NCBI GenBank assembly: GCA_032718475.1 | Contig: JAUCBJ010005319.1 | Coordinates: 1-35,314 of the forward strand | DNA from: Nemertoderma westbladi | Taxonomy: Eukaryota; Xenacoelomorpha; Nemertodermatida; Nemertodermatidae | Length of the DNA stretch: 35,314 nt | Direction of reading: 5' to 3' | In this document: positions 1 to 8,973 of the stretch, piece after piece | Numbering within the stretch: the stretch's first letter is position 1 | Layout of the letters: each line of letters opens with the position of its first letter | Program-made: the position numbers and the translations under genes | Notes under the pieces: generated by a model | The model's input: only the letters and a program-made list of their open reading frames with translations | Told to the model about the DNA's origin: nothing | Database searches by the model: none

Positions 1-66
1 AGACCATATACGGCGTGCCATAAATAGTAATTATTCTCGTTTCGTTATTCCTATTGTTTGTTTTAG
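1..66 (+). other. partial intron (3' end) of unidentified gene
   Basis: AT-rich, pyrimidine-rich sequence ending in TTTGTTTTAG, which reads as a 3' splice acceptor directly before an open exon. The upstream part of the gene lies outside the window. Confidence 0.5.
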
Positions 67-543
67 ATTCACGCGAAGCCGGTTGACGGGCCGTTGTTGC
101 AGGACGAGTCCGTATTAAACACCAGTCCTCCGGCTCCAGGTAGTGCCTTCTTCAATGTTAAAACTGAACCACTAGCAGCGCTGCCGTTAGCAACACTGTC
201 TACGGTTCCCCCAGCAACGGTTCCCTTATCAACGCTTCCCCTAGCAACGCTTCCCCTTGCGACGCTTCCCTTAACAACGCTTCCCCTTGCGACGCTTCCC
301 TTAACAACGCTTCCCCACGCAACGGTTCCCCTGCCAACCGCTCCGGTCACCCAGGAGAGCCCCTCGTATGGCGGCTTCGGGACCCACTTCACCTTCCCGT
401 TGGTCGCCTACGACTGCAGTACGCCCCCCGGCGGCGGGGCCGTTCATACCGTCAGCGGGTTCCGGCCTCCGTCTGTCCTCGGATGGGACGCCTCCTACTC
501 CCCGCTGAGTCCCTTCACTCCCGGACGTCGCAACCCGCACCAG
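67..543 (+). CDS. internal exon of unidentified Pro/Ser/Thr-rich, probably nuclear protein
   Basis: This 477-bp exon (159 codons, phase 0 at both ends) is bounded by TTTTAG and CAG|GTTAGT. It is open throughout and much more GC-rich than its flanks, as expected for coding DNA in this AT-rich window. The product begins IHAKPVDGPLLQDESV and contains FNVKTEP, whose VKTE fits the psi-K-x-E SUMO-attachment consensus. A run of TLPLA-type pentapeptides follows, then a Pro/Ser/Gly-rich tail ending SPFTPGRRNPHQ. No folded domain is visible. The composition resembles the disordered part of a transcription factor, but that is inference and I cannot name the family. It joins in frame to the exon at 2149. 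There is no start codon, so this is an internal exon. Confidence 0.55.
190..345 (+). repeat. 15-bp coding minisatellite inside the exon
   Basis: Degenerate 15-bp units of the type ACGCTTCCCCTAGCA encode tandem TLPLA/TLPLT pentapeptides. The period is a multiple of three, so length changes would keep the frame. Unit-to-unit differences are mostly third-position or Ala/Thr swaps. Confidence 0.8.
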
Positions 544-790
544 GTTAGTTGACGGGAACTACCGGATGCACAGCACTCCTTACTGCACTGACAGACCGGG
601 CCCGGACGCCGGACCCGGACATACAGAGGAGTTTCGGTTCGGGACATATTAACAATAGGCACTATACATATTACAGCTGCTACTGCTGATACACACTACT
701 ACTGCTGTATTGAAATTGCACATTGAGATGCTATTCTAGCTTAACAAAAATATTTGGCACTACCATGCAATCTACAATTGGAAAGCGTAA

Positions 791-1286
791 GGGGGCGTTC
801 ATAAAGTATGTCACGCAATTTTTTCCCATTTTTGACCCCCCCCCCCCCCCTCCTCTGTCACATTAGACAATCTGTAATACCCCCCCCCCCCGCCCCGACA
901 AAATATGTTTTATTGTAATAATACACAAGTTTGTTATGCCAAAATACAATATAAATTCAATCACTATAATCTACATTTTCCCGCGGGCAAGTCAAGTGTT
1001 CTTATTCTATATTAATAACAGGTATTACAGTGTTGGAGTCAATGGCTTCTATGTCCTACTCAATTTATCGATTATACTCAATGTTATTGAGTTTATTGTT
1101 TTCCTTAAAGTTACCCACTCTTCTACACATGTGTGAAAGTCAAAGCCAAGCTAACATTAAAGCATAGAACATCGCCGTGACCGTCACAAAAGTCGACACC
1201 CCCCTCCCCCCTCTGTCACAAAATGTCACGCAAGCTCTAACCCCCCCCTCCCCCCCTAGTGCGTGACATACTTTATGAACGCCCCC
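791..1286. mobile_element. PIF/Harbinger-like MITE (non-autonomous DNA transposon)
   Basis: Perfect 26-bp terminal inverted repeats at 791-816 (starting GGGGGCGTTCATAAAGTATG) and 1261-1286 bound a 496-bp element. Each end is flanked by the trinucleotide TAA (788-790, 1287-1289), a TWA-type 3-bp target duplication as used by PIF/Harbinger transposons. The interior holds C-rich tracts and repeated TGTCAC motifs but no transposase, so it could move only in trans. TIRs and duplication are seen directly; superfamily assignment is inference. Confidence 0.75.
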
Positions 1287-1289
1287 TAA

Positions 1290-2010
1290 TGCAGCGTGCA
1301 TTTGAATGCTATGCCGGCTTATCAACAAAATTGCGCCGCCACAACTCCCTATCACCCATGACATTTGCGTGATGATCCGCATCTTCAAGGCCAGTGTCCT
1401 TTAAGATGCGAATCCCATATAATGAAAGTATGCTGAACATACGTGAGCGAGAGACTGAATCAAAGGCCTTGAAGAAGTCAACAAAGATAACAGCCAGATG
1501 CCTGTCTTTCTTTTTTGATAACTCTTCAATTATCCTTCTAAGTGCCAAAATGGGCTCCATGGTCCCACGACCTTTACGGAACCCAAACCCATTCTGATTT
1601 CCACGGAGCAGTCTCTCAATGGGATCCCTGATGCGATTTAATAGAATTCTATTGTATAGCTTTGCAGCAATCGAGATCAATGAGATTCCCTGAAAAGAAC
1701 CATAGAGTGTTAGGTTGCCCTTCTTGGGAACTGGCACCAACTTATTTGTTTTCATTTCTTGTGGGACTCTTGTTGTTCGGTACATGTCTACTATGATGGG
1801 ATAGATGAGCTTTAAACACTCAGGTATTTTAAAGACCTCAGGGGGAACACCATCCACTCCACTGGCACGATTGGTCTTAATGCTCTTTGCAGCAGTCTTC
1901 ACTTCTGCAAAGGAGATATCGCCAATGGGAATATCTGGGAGTACAGACTCAGACACTTTTACTTCTATAAAGTTATCGGGCAATACCCTGTCTTGCAGAG
2001 GAGTTAAATC
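1290..2010 (-). pseudogene. LINE reverse transcriptase fragment, internally deleted (copy A)
   Basis: On the minus strand the translation matches the plus-strand RT relic at 24058-25955 nearly residue for residue, including SGVDGVPPEVFK, VPVPKKGNLTLYGSF and the RT palm motif FVDFFKAFDSV. After SLYGI the frame jumps straight to RILKDTG near the C-terminus, so about 930 bp including the FADD catalytic motif is missing. It also carries a 6-bp insertion giving NGFGFRKG where copy B has NGFRKG. Homology stops near 2010 (5' truncation), and the 3' end abuts the MITE. It lies antisense in an intron and cannot encode an active enzyme. Confidence 0.85.
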
Positions 2011-2148
2011 TCATATTTTCGAATTTTCATTCTTCATATTATTTCACGTTTTTTAAATCAACCAGACTGTGAGTGTATAAAGTAATTTTGTTTAATAGTG
2101 AATATATAACAACTATATTATCATTAAATATTTTGTAATTATTTTCAG

Positions 2149-2307
2149 GTCATTCAACTTAGTGGGCAACCTTTGTTAACGCCTCGGTTTCTAGGGCCAA
2201 TAAGTACTGCCAGCCAATCACACGGCAGTGTTCCTGCACAAACTGTGGTCCAACCTCAAAACACGGTCCCTAGCACGGACCAATCAGAGTGCTCCTCACA
2301 GCTGTAA
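2149..2307 (+). CDS. next, possibly last, exon of the unidentified gene
   Basis: After TTTTCAG the frame opens in the phase left by the previous exon: VIQLSGQPLLTPRF, then Ser/Gln/Pro/Thr-rich sequence to ECSSQL and a TAA at 2305-2307. The TAA overlaps GTAAGT (2304-2309), so it is either the true stop, giving a 52-residue terminal exon, or a donor that ends the exon at 2303 in phase 2. The base before GT is T, not the usual G, which slightly favours the stop. Composition matches the previous exon. Function is not recognised. Confidence 0.45.
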   Translation, partial: VIQLSGQPLLTPRFLGPISTASQSHGSVPAQTVVQPQNTVPSTDQSECSSQL

Positions 2308-2509
2308 GTCTGCATTTCAACTGAGTCTGCGTTCCATAATGCATAAACTTATATCGCCGAGTCTCGCACTAAATTAATAAATTATTTGGATTTATAATCC
2401 TATACATAGTAATGTTGTTTGGTAATGAGGTTTAATACTTGTGCTACGTATTTTTTTTTAATTCATGCATAAAGTATTGTATTAAAATTGGTTGACAAAC
2501 CAACGTAGA
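2308..2509. other. AT-rich sequence without a recognised feature
   Basis: If 2305-2307 is the stop codon, this would be 3' UTR and intergenic DNA. I see no certain polyadenylation signal and no repeat here. Confidence 0.3.
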
Positions 2510-2562
2510 GGTGCACAGGATAGACAGGGGTGCACCGGATACCAGACAAAGGTGCATCGGAT
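2510..2562. repeat. short left block of the GTGCACCGGAT minisatellite
   Basis: About two and a half units (GTGCACAGGATAGACAGG and variants) in the same orientation as the large array starting at 3979. The two blocks are separated by the inverted-repeat element at 2563-3978. Confidence 0.8.
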
Positions 2563-3600
2563 GCATATTTCCAATTGGGGTGCCGTTTCAGTCTATGTAA
2601 GTATTTCTGGGTTTCTAATTGGCTGTCTCTTCAATAAGCTCACCTCATTGGCTAACACTCTCCCTTAGCCAAACAAAAGGTGTTTCGGTGCAGCCCAATT
2701 GCCAGAAGGGGTGTCGCTTGGGGGGAATCACTTTTATTACTTATAAATTTTACTTAGACCTGCCTATGTATACTCCTTCCGTAATAAACAGGTAAATCAC
2801 AATTATATTGTCATATTCACTAATGTTTGGTGTTATTTGTTACCACACCATTTGTATTGGGTTTATTTAATTAACAAATACTACTTACTGGGACCATATC
2901 TATAATATATTAATTCACAATAATATTTGCGCGAGCCACGTACAGTAGTAGCCGGAGCATTTGTAATCTGACAGTGTTGGGAGGGGGGGGGGGGGGGGGG
3001 TCAATAAAGGGAAATACTTTAGTCATTAGATTTTGACGCCTTTAACTTAATAACTACTGGGTTTGATTTAAATCTTAAAGTTTGTAATATTTAGACATTA
3101 AATACGATCAAAATATGGGATTTTAGCCACCGCTAGCGGGTGAAATGTCTTACAGTACAAGTTTTCAGTCGGTTCAAAACCCTGGGAATATAAAAACAAT
3201 TCACATTATTCGTTTACAAAAGATTTCAAATAATTTTTTAATGTTACTGTATACTTTCTAAATGTTATTACTAAATTGTTCTAAATGTTACTGATTGGTA
3301 CAAACCTACCTGTACAGGTAGTCAACTTGCTTATTCAGTTATTAGGCCTATACAGTACTGTAGTATACATGTCAATGTCAGTGAGTAGGCCGACGGACAG
3401 TATACAGTGCAGCAGTGACAACCAGACGTAGTCTTATTTAAAAACAATAGGACTATCACTGCTAGAGCTGCCTCTATCAGTCTTACAGTCTTAAGGTCAG
3501 AAGGGTCTACAGTACCTACAACTGACCACGCATTGAAGCTCACAATCCGCTTACCCCAGACCTACCTATTTTTACCTGTTACCATAGTACTGACCTATTG

Positions 3601-3649
3601 CCAATTATTGACCTATAGCCTACAGCCTGTAGGCTAGGTCAATAATTGG
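3601..3649. repeat. hairpin 1 inside the TIR element
   Basis: CCAATTATTGACC followed by TATAGCCTACAG pairs with CCTGTAGGCTAGGTCAATAATTGG. The only interruption is a 2-nt bulge, and there is almost no loop. Confidence 0.8.
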
Positions 3650-3656
3650 TAAAAAA

Positions 3657-3778
3657 AAATATTCAAAGCTAAAGCCCTCTGACAGCCTGAGCTCATCACT
3701 ATCTGCCCGTAGGCTACAGGCAAATACTAGCATATACTGATGAGCTCGGGATATCAGGAGCTTTTGCTTTGAATATTT
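3657..3778. repeat. hairpin 2 inside the TIR element
   Basis: The left arm (AAATATTCAAAGCTAAAGC ... GAGCTCATCA) is the near-perfect reverse complement of the right arm (TGATGAGCTC ... GCTTTGAATATTT). The arms are about 41 nt each with a loop of about 39 nt. Confidence 0.75.
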
Positions 3779-3978
3779 CTATCTGTCAGTACAGCAGTAC
3801 CGGTACTCACTCAGACAGTTTCCCCAAGCGACATCCCTTTTGGCAATTGGGCTGAACCGACACACCTTTTCGCTATGGGAAAGTGTTAGCCAATGAGGTG
3901 AGCTTATTGAAGGAACATCCAATTAGAACCCCAGAAATACTTCCATAGGCTGAAACGACACCCCAATTGATAATATGC

Positions 3979-5800
3979 GCACCGGATACCAGACACGGGT
4001 GCACCGGATAGACAAGGGTGCACCGGATACCAGACAAAGGTGCACCGGATACCAGACACGGGTGCACCGGATACCAGACAAAGGTGCACCGGATACCAGA
4101 CACGGGTGCACCGGATAGACAAGGGTGCACCGGATACCAGACAAAAGTGCACCGGATACCAGACAAGGGTGCACCTGATAGACAAGGGTGCACCGGATAC
4201 CAGAAAAAGGTGCACCGGATACCAGACAAGGGTGCACCGGATAGACAAGGGTGCACCGGATACCAGATAAGGGTGCTCCGGATAGACAAGGGTGCACCGG
4301 ATACCAGACAAAGGTGCACCGGATACCAGACAAGGGTGCACCGGATACCAGACAGAGGTGCACCGGATACCAGACAAGAGTGCACCGGATAGAGAAGGGT
4401 GCATCGGATACCAGATAAGGGTGCACCGGATAGACAAGGGTGCACCGGATACCAGACAAAGGTGCACCGGATACCAGACAAGGGTGCACCGCATAGACAA
4501 GGGTGCACCGGATAGACAAGGGTGCACCGGATACCAGACAAGGGTGCACCGGATACCAGACAAAGGTGCACCGGATAGACAAGGGTGCACCGGATACCAG
4601 ACAAAGGTGCACCGGATACCAGACAAGGGTGCACCGGATACCAGACAAAGGTGCACCGGATACCAGACAAGAGTGCACCGGATAGACAAGGGTGCACCGG
4701 ATACCAGATAAGGGTGCACCGGATAGACAAGGGTGCACCGGATACCAGACAACGGTGCACCGGATACCAGACAAGGGAGCACCGCATAGACAAGGGTGCA
4801 CCGGATAGACAAGGGTGCACCGGATACCAGACAAGGGTGCACCGGATAGACAAGGGTGCACCGGATACCAGACAAGGGTGCACCGGATACCAGACAAGGG
4901 TGCACCGGATAGACAAGGGTGCACCGGATACCAGATAAGAGTGCACCGGATAGACAAGGGTGCACCGGATACCAGACAAGGGTGCACCGCATAGACAAGG
5001 GTGCACCGGATAGACAAGGGTGCACCGGATACCAGACAAGGGTGCACCGGATAGACAAGGGTGCACCGGATAGACAAGGGTGCACCGGATACCAGACAAG
5101 GGTGCACCGGATACCAGACAAGGGTGCACCGGATACCAGATAAGAGTGCACCGGATAGACAAGGGTGCACCGGATACCAGACAAGGGTGCACCGCATAGA
5201 CAAGGGTGCACCGGATAGACAAGGGTGCACCGGATACCAGACAAGGGTGCACCGGATAGACAAGGGTGCACCGGATAGACAAGGGTGCACCGGATACCAG
5301 ACAATGGTGCACCGGATACCAGACAAGGGTGCACCGGATAGACAAGGGTGCACCGGATACCAGACAAGGGTGCACCGGATAGACAAGGGTGCACCGGATA
5401 GACAAGGGTGCACCGGATACCAGACAAGGGTGCACCGGATACCAGACAAGGGAGCACCGCATAGACAAGGGTGCACCGGATAGACAAGGGTGCACCGGAT
5501 AGACAAGGGTGCACCGGATAGACAAGGGTGCACCGGATACCAGACAAGGGTGCACCGGATACCAGACAAGGGTGCACCGGATAGACAAGGGTGCACCGGA
5601 TACCAGATAAGAGTGCACCGGATAGACAAGGGTGCACCGGATACCAGACAAGGGTGCACCGCATAGACAAGGGTGCACCGGATAGACAAGGGTGCACCGG
5701 ATACCAGACAAGGGTGCACCGGATACCAGACAAGGGTGCACCGGATAGACAAGGGTGCACCGGATACCAGACAAAGGTGCACCGGATACCAGATAAAATT
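3979..5800. repeat. 19/22-bp minisatellite array (GTGCACCGGATACCAGACAAGG family)
   Basis: Roughly 85-90 units in two length classes: 22 bp with GGATACCAGACAAGG and 19 bp with GGATAGACAAGG, interspersed in a non-random order. Every unit contains the 8-bp palindrome GGTGCACC. Minor variants (GCACCGCAT, GAGCACC, GATAAGAGTG) recur at matching places, showing block duplications. The array ends in a decayed unit near 5800. Long open frames across it on both strands are composition artefacts, since neighbouring units shift phase. Confidence 0.95.
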
Positions 5801-7599
5801 TTACCGCATATCCGACCGAACGGGCATTTCATTTCACAATTTTCAAGATAAGTGGGAAGATGAACAATAAGACATATCATGACCCACTATAGATATATAG
5901 TAGTATTATCTATAGTAGGTCCTGGACATATTTCATTATATAAAAGTTACTCGGATGATACGACAGATATTAAAAGTGCTATCCTGGGCACCGCTGTACC
6001 CCTGCCTATGGTATAATGGGGTCCAATCGTAACATATAATTAGTATTTTAGTAACTATAACTAACTATTGAACAGCCAGTAATAGATACGTAGTTAGAAG
6101 CTTAGAACGTTATATACAACCAAATTACAATGTAGTTAGTCCCCTTTTGAAGTACAACAATAGGTATTCCCATAATATGAATGGTTTTGTTTGTAAATAT
6201 ACGACCGCCAAGATTTATTGAACTGCTACAAATTCCTCATCATCGTAGCGAATCTGTTTCTATAATGCTGTTAGTTTGGCCATAAATTATTACGAAGGTC
6301 GTCTACTTTTTCTGGACAACTCCGTATGTACCACACCTCCGGCTTTCATGTGACACCAAAATTGTAAAATTATCCCGGTCATTGAAAATTTATTCAAACT
6401 AAAAACCTTTTCGGAATATCGAGTTATGCTATGCATGTTGTTTAGTCTTTGGTTAGTCTTTAATTCTATAATTAAATTTTTATTTTGTTCTGTCTACTAC
6501 TAGATGTATTTGTTCGTTGTAAACAGATGTTATTGTACTTTGGTGTGACCAGCACAGCGCACAGACTCTGCGACGATATGTCGTCCACAGAGTCTGTAGT
6601 TTGTCACTTTGATTTGCGATACGTACACATCTATCAGCACATCAACCCAATGTACCCTACTGTACGTGCGACTTATGTTTCCTTTATTTATTGTGTTGAT
6701 GTTGAATATTTTTAACGATATTTATTTATATGGATTTAATTTCGCACAGTTTATATCGCAGTGCGACATTATTACTGATTATGTCGGAGTCTCTACGCCA
6801 TACATTTACGATGTATGTCCAGTACAGTCCAGTATGTCACCGCGTCATACCTAAATATAGACATAACTTCGTTTGAATGCACACTGCATCATTATACAAC
6901 ACGAAACGAAATGAGTGTGATTCGAACCAACACCCCTCCGTTCTCACTAACTTGTTATCCACTTCACTACTTTGGGACGAGGTAAAGAAATGTTTATAAT
7001 TAGCATGGCATCGTTACAAGATTGTTCTAGAAAATTTAAGTGCATAGTTGCAAATAAATACAATTAGATTCGCCATTCAGTCATAATTAGCACTTTAAAT
7101 CATTTAGTTTAAATTGATCACATTTTCGCCCAAATATGCCCCAAACTATAACTATTACTGTGATAGTTTAAAAAATGGTAAAATCCGTAATACCGATAAA
7201 TATAATTTGTGGTTAATTAGACCTTATAAATTATTATAACTTTCTAGTGAGTACGTAACTTAGTAACTAGACTAAAACAAACATCAATAAAGATCATAAA
7301 TTTTAAATTGTTTGTTTCATTTTTTGGTGAACGAGAAACTGAAATATAATTTGATATACATCAATCGTTATCAGAAATGGACAGAAACTAGATTTAGGTC
7401 AGCTGTTAGCAATAATGTTCCACAGAAAGTTTATTTTTCAAACTTTTCAACTTAATCATATATTTTCAGCAAAAAGTTTTTATTGAACATTTTTTTGTCA
7501 TTCATATATAATTGATCACAAAATTGACTCTATGGAGAATATTTAGTATCATTCAGCAATAGTTATTTACTAATTTAGAAGGGGTCAGATCAAGAAATA
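5801..7599. other. AT-rich non-coding sequence
   Basis: About 1.8 kb with no credible gene. Small structures seen are an imperfect hairpin at about 5883-5923 (GACCCACTATAGATA / TATCTATAGTAGGTC), another at about 6563-6600 (ACAGACTCTG / CAGAGTCTGT around CGACGATATGTCG), and a tRNA-like patch on the minus strand near 6900-6976, annotated separately. Confidence 0.4.
6900..6976 (-). other. tRNA-like remnant with pol III box A and box B
   Basis: On the minus strand TAGTGAAGTGG (6959-6969) fits the box A consensus and GGTTCGAATC (6919-6928) fits box B, about 41 nt apart as in tRNAs. The acceptor and T-stem pairings are poor, so this is more likely a decayed tRNA or tRNA-derived SINE head than a working tRNA. 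Confidence 0.3.
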
Positions 7600-8358
7600 G
7601 GTTTGGTGCGCGAAAAAGTTGTTGGGCTATAAACAATTAAATAAGGTGTAAGAAGGCGCCCTGAATCGAGTGGGGGGGTCAAAATGGCGGGTAAAGTAAG
7701 CCCGGGAAGCCAATTTTGAAAATCGGCTGTGATTGGCTGCTACAGTTGACGTCACTACGCAGTGCTCTGATAATTTCTTACATTGGTTTCTATGGAGGAT
7801 GATTTTAGATCCATTAAAATACACATTTAATTTCAATTATTTCATACATGGCATATATCAATTGAAAGTTTGTGCGTCTTTTAACACTACAATTACTTAA
7901 ATTCATGAACATTAACATTGATAAAATACTGTTTGCAATTTTGCAAACTCGGTAAATTGCCTACCCAGTATGCAAGCACTCACCAACTCCTGCCTAGCCA
8001 CCTATTGCATTGCAGTATCAGAGTAGGCCTATTGCTGTATTGTTGCTTAAGTTCATTAAGTTAAGTAAAACCTACCGCTGTACCACTCTTACGGTACCGC
8101 TGACCGGTACACATTTCAACTTAATGAACCTAAGCTGCAATAGACCAATACTCCGATACTGCAATGAAATAGGTGGATATGGCTGAGTGGTTCAGTACTA
8201 CTTGCATACCGGTCAGGCAATCTGCGAGTTTAGAATTGTGAATTGATTAATTTAATCAATATTCACACCATGAATTTAATTAATTGTGGTGTCAAAAGAC
8301 GCGCAAGACTCTCCGCTTTCATTTGATATAAGCATGCTATTTTTTCGCGCACAAACCC
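7600..8358. mobile_element. 759-bp foldback/MITE-like element
   Basis: The ends GGTTTGGTGCGCGAAAAA and TTTTTTCGCGCACAAACCC are inverted and flanked by TA on both sides (7598-7599, 8359-8360). Inner arms also pair, for example TGCGTCTTTTAACACTACAA (left) with the complement of TTGTGGTGTCAAAAGACGCG (right). So do further blocks around ATTAAGTTAAG and CAACTTAATGAACC, so most of the element can fold on itself. No transposase is encoded. TA target duplication is seen in, for example, Tc1/mariner-type elements, but family assignment is open. Confidence 0.6.
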
Positions 8359-8973
8359 TATTTAATATTTATTATTTTATTGCGTATTTTGCTCCTTATA
8401 ATGGAATACATAAATATTGCAAATTTGAAATCCAAGATAATATTATATTCAATTAAATAATTATTGCGTCAAGTCGATGGGTAACGACGTAGTTTTTAAT
8501 TTTGGTATACTGAATTGGTTTATATTTATTGTAATGCAATGAGGTCAATACAGGCAGTATTGACCTCATTGCATTACAATAAATATCACGATAAAACGAT
8601 AAAAAACTCGTATCTGAAAAGTTAAAACAGCTTTTTATAAATTCCCCATTTTGATTTGAAGGAACAATTAAATAACTTGTGTTATTATTAATATCGATTT
8701 AGTTTATATTAAAATGGAAATTTTATGTAATTATTTTTTATTTTATTGGAATATGTTAAAACCAAAGGAGTCACATTGTGTATAAAAATTATATTGAAAG
8801 TATTGAAATTAGGCGCATTTGTTTTCATAACTGTACTATAATAGAGTTAGTACATTCCTAATAATACATATAATAATTGTATTCTTACTAACAACAGCCT
8901 TAACTTGGTTTAGATTTATATGTTCCCCTTGGATGTTTTAATTTATTCTTAATGTTTTTATCAACACAAATAA
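8359..8973. other. AT-rich spacer with one perfect hairpin
   Basis: No coding signal. The hairpin at 8522-8586 is listed separately. Confidence 0.4.
8522..8586. repeat. perfect 30-bp inverted repeat with 5-nt loop
   Basis: ATATTTATTGTAATGCAATG plus GAGGTCAATAC (8522-8551) is followed by the loop AGGCA and the exact reverse complement (8557-8586). No mismatch is seen in the 30-bp arms. Confidence 0.9.

Larger units (their letters stand above)
544..2148 (+). other. intron of the unidentified gene
   Basis: The intron starts GTTAGT after CAG and ends TAATTATTTTCAG before GTC ATT CAA. Phase 0 on both sides joins two open frames. It contains a Harbinger-like MITE and a minus-strand LINE relic, both annotated separately. 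The remainder (544-787 and about 2011-2148) is AT-rich with no other gene signal. Confidence 0.5.
2563..3978. mobile_element. 1416-bp terminal-inverted-repeat element inserted in a minisatellite (MULE-like?)
   Basis: The left end (2563 to about 2724, starting GCATATTTCCAATTGGGG) is the imperfect reverse complement of the right end (about 3820-3978, ending CCCCAATTGATAATATGC). That gives roughly 160-bp TIRs. The flanks GCATCGGAT (2554-2562) and GCACCGGAT (3979-3987) look like a 9-bp target duplication with one mismatch; removing the element and one copy restores a normal array unit. Long TIRs plus a 9-bp duplication are typical of Mutator-like elements. The interior has no transposase-like frame, a G18-type homopolymer near 2980 and two strong hairpins, so it is non-autonomous. 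Superfamily is inference. Confidence 0.6.

Noticed and set aside
936-1136. Small plus-strand ORF
   Set aside because: It lies inside the MITE, is low in coding character and matches nothing I recognise.
2510-5800. CRISPR array
   Set aside because: Units are contiguous tandem repeats without unique spacers, and the genome is eukaryotic.
3873-5880. Three overlapping minus-strand frames of over 600 codons
   Set aside because: All three frames are open at once over a 19/22-bp repeat. They share the same mixed peptides, which is a composition effect and not coding.
6900-6976. Functional tRNA gene on the minus strand
   Set aside because: Box A and box B are present, but acceptor and T-stem pairing fail, so I list it only as a tRNA-like remnant.
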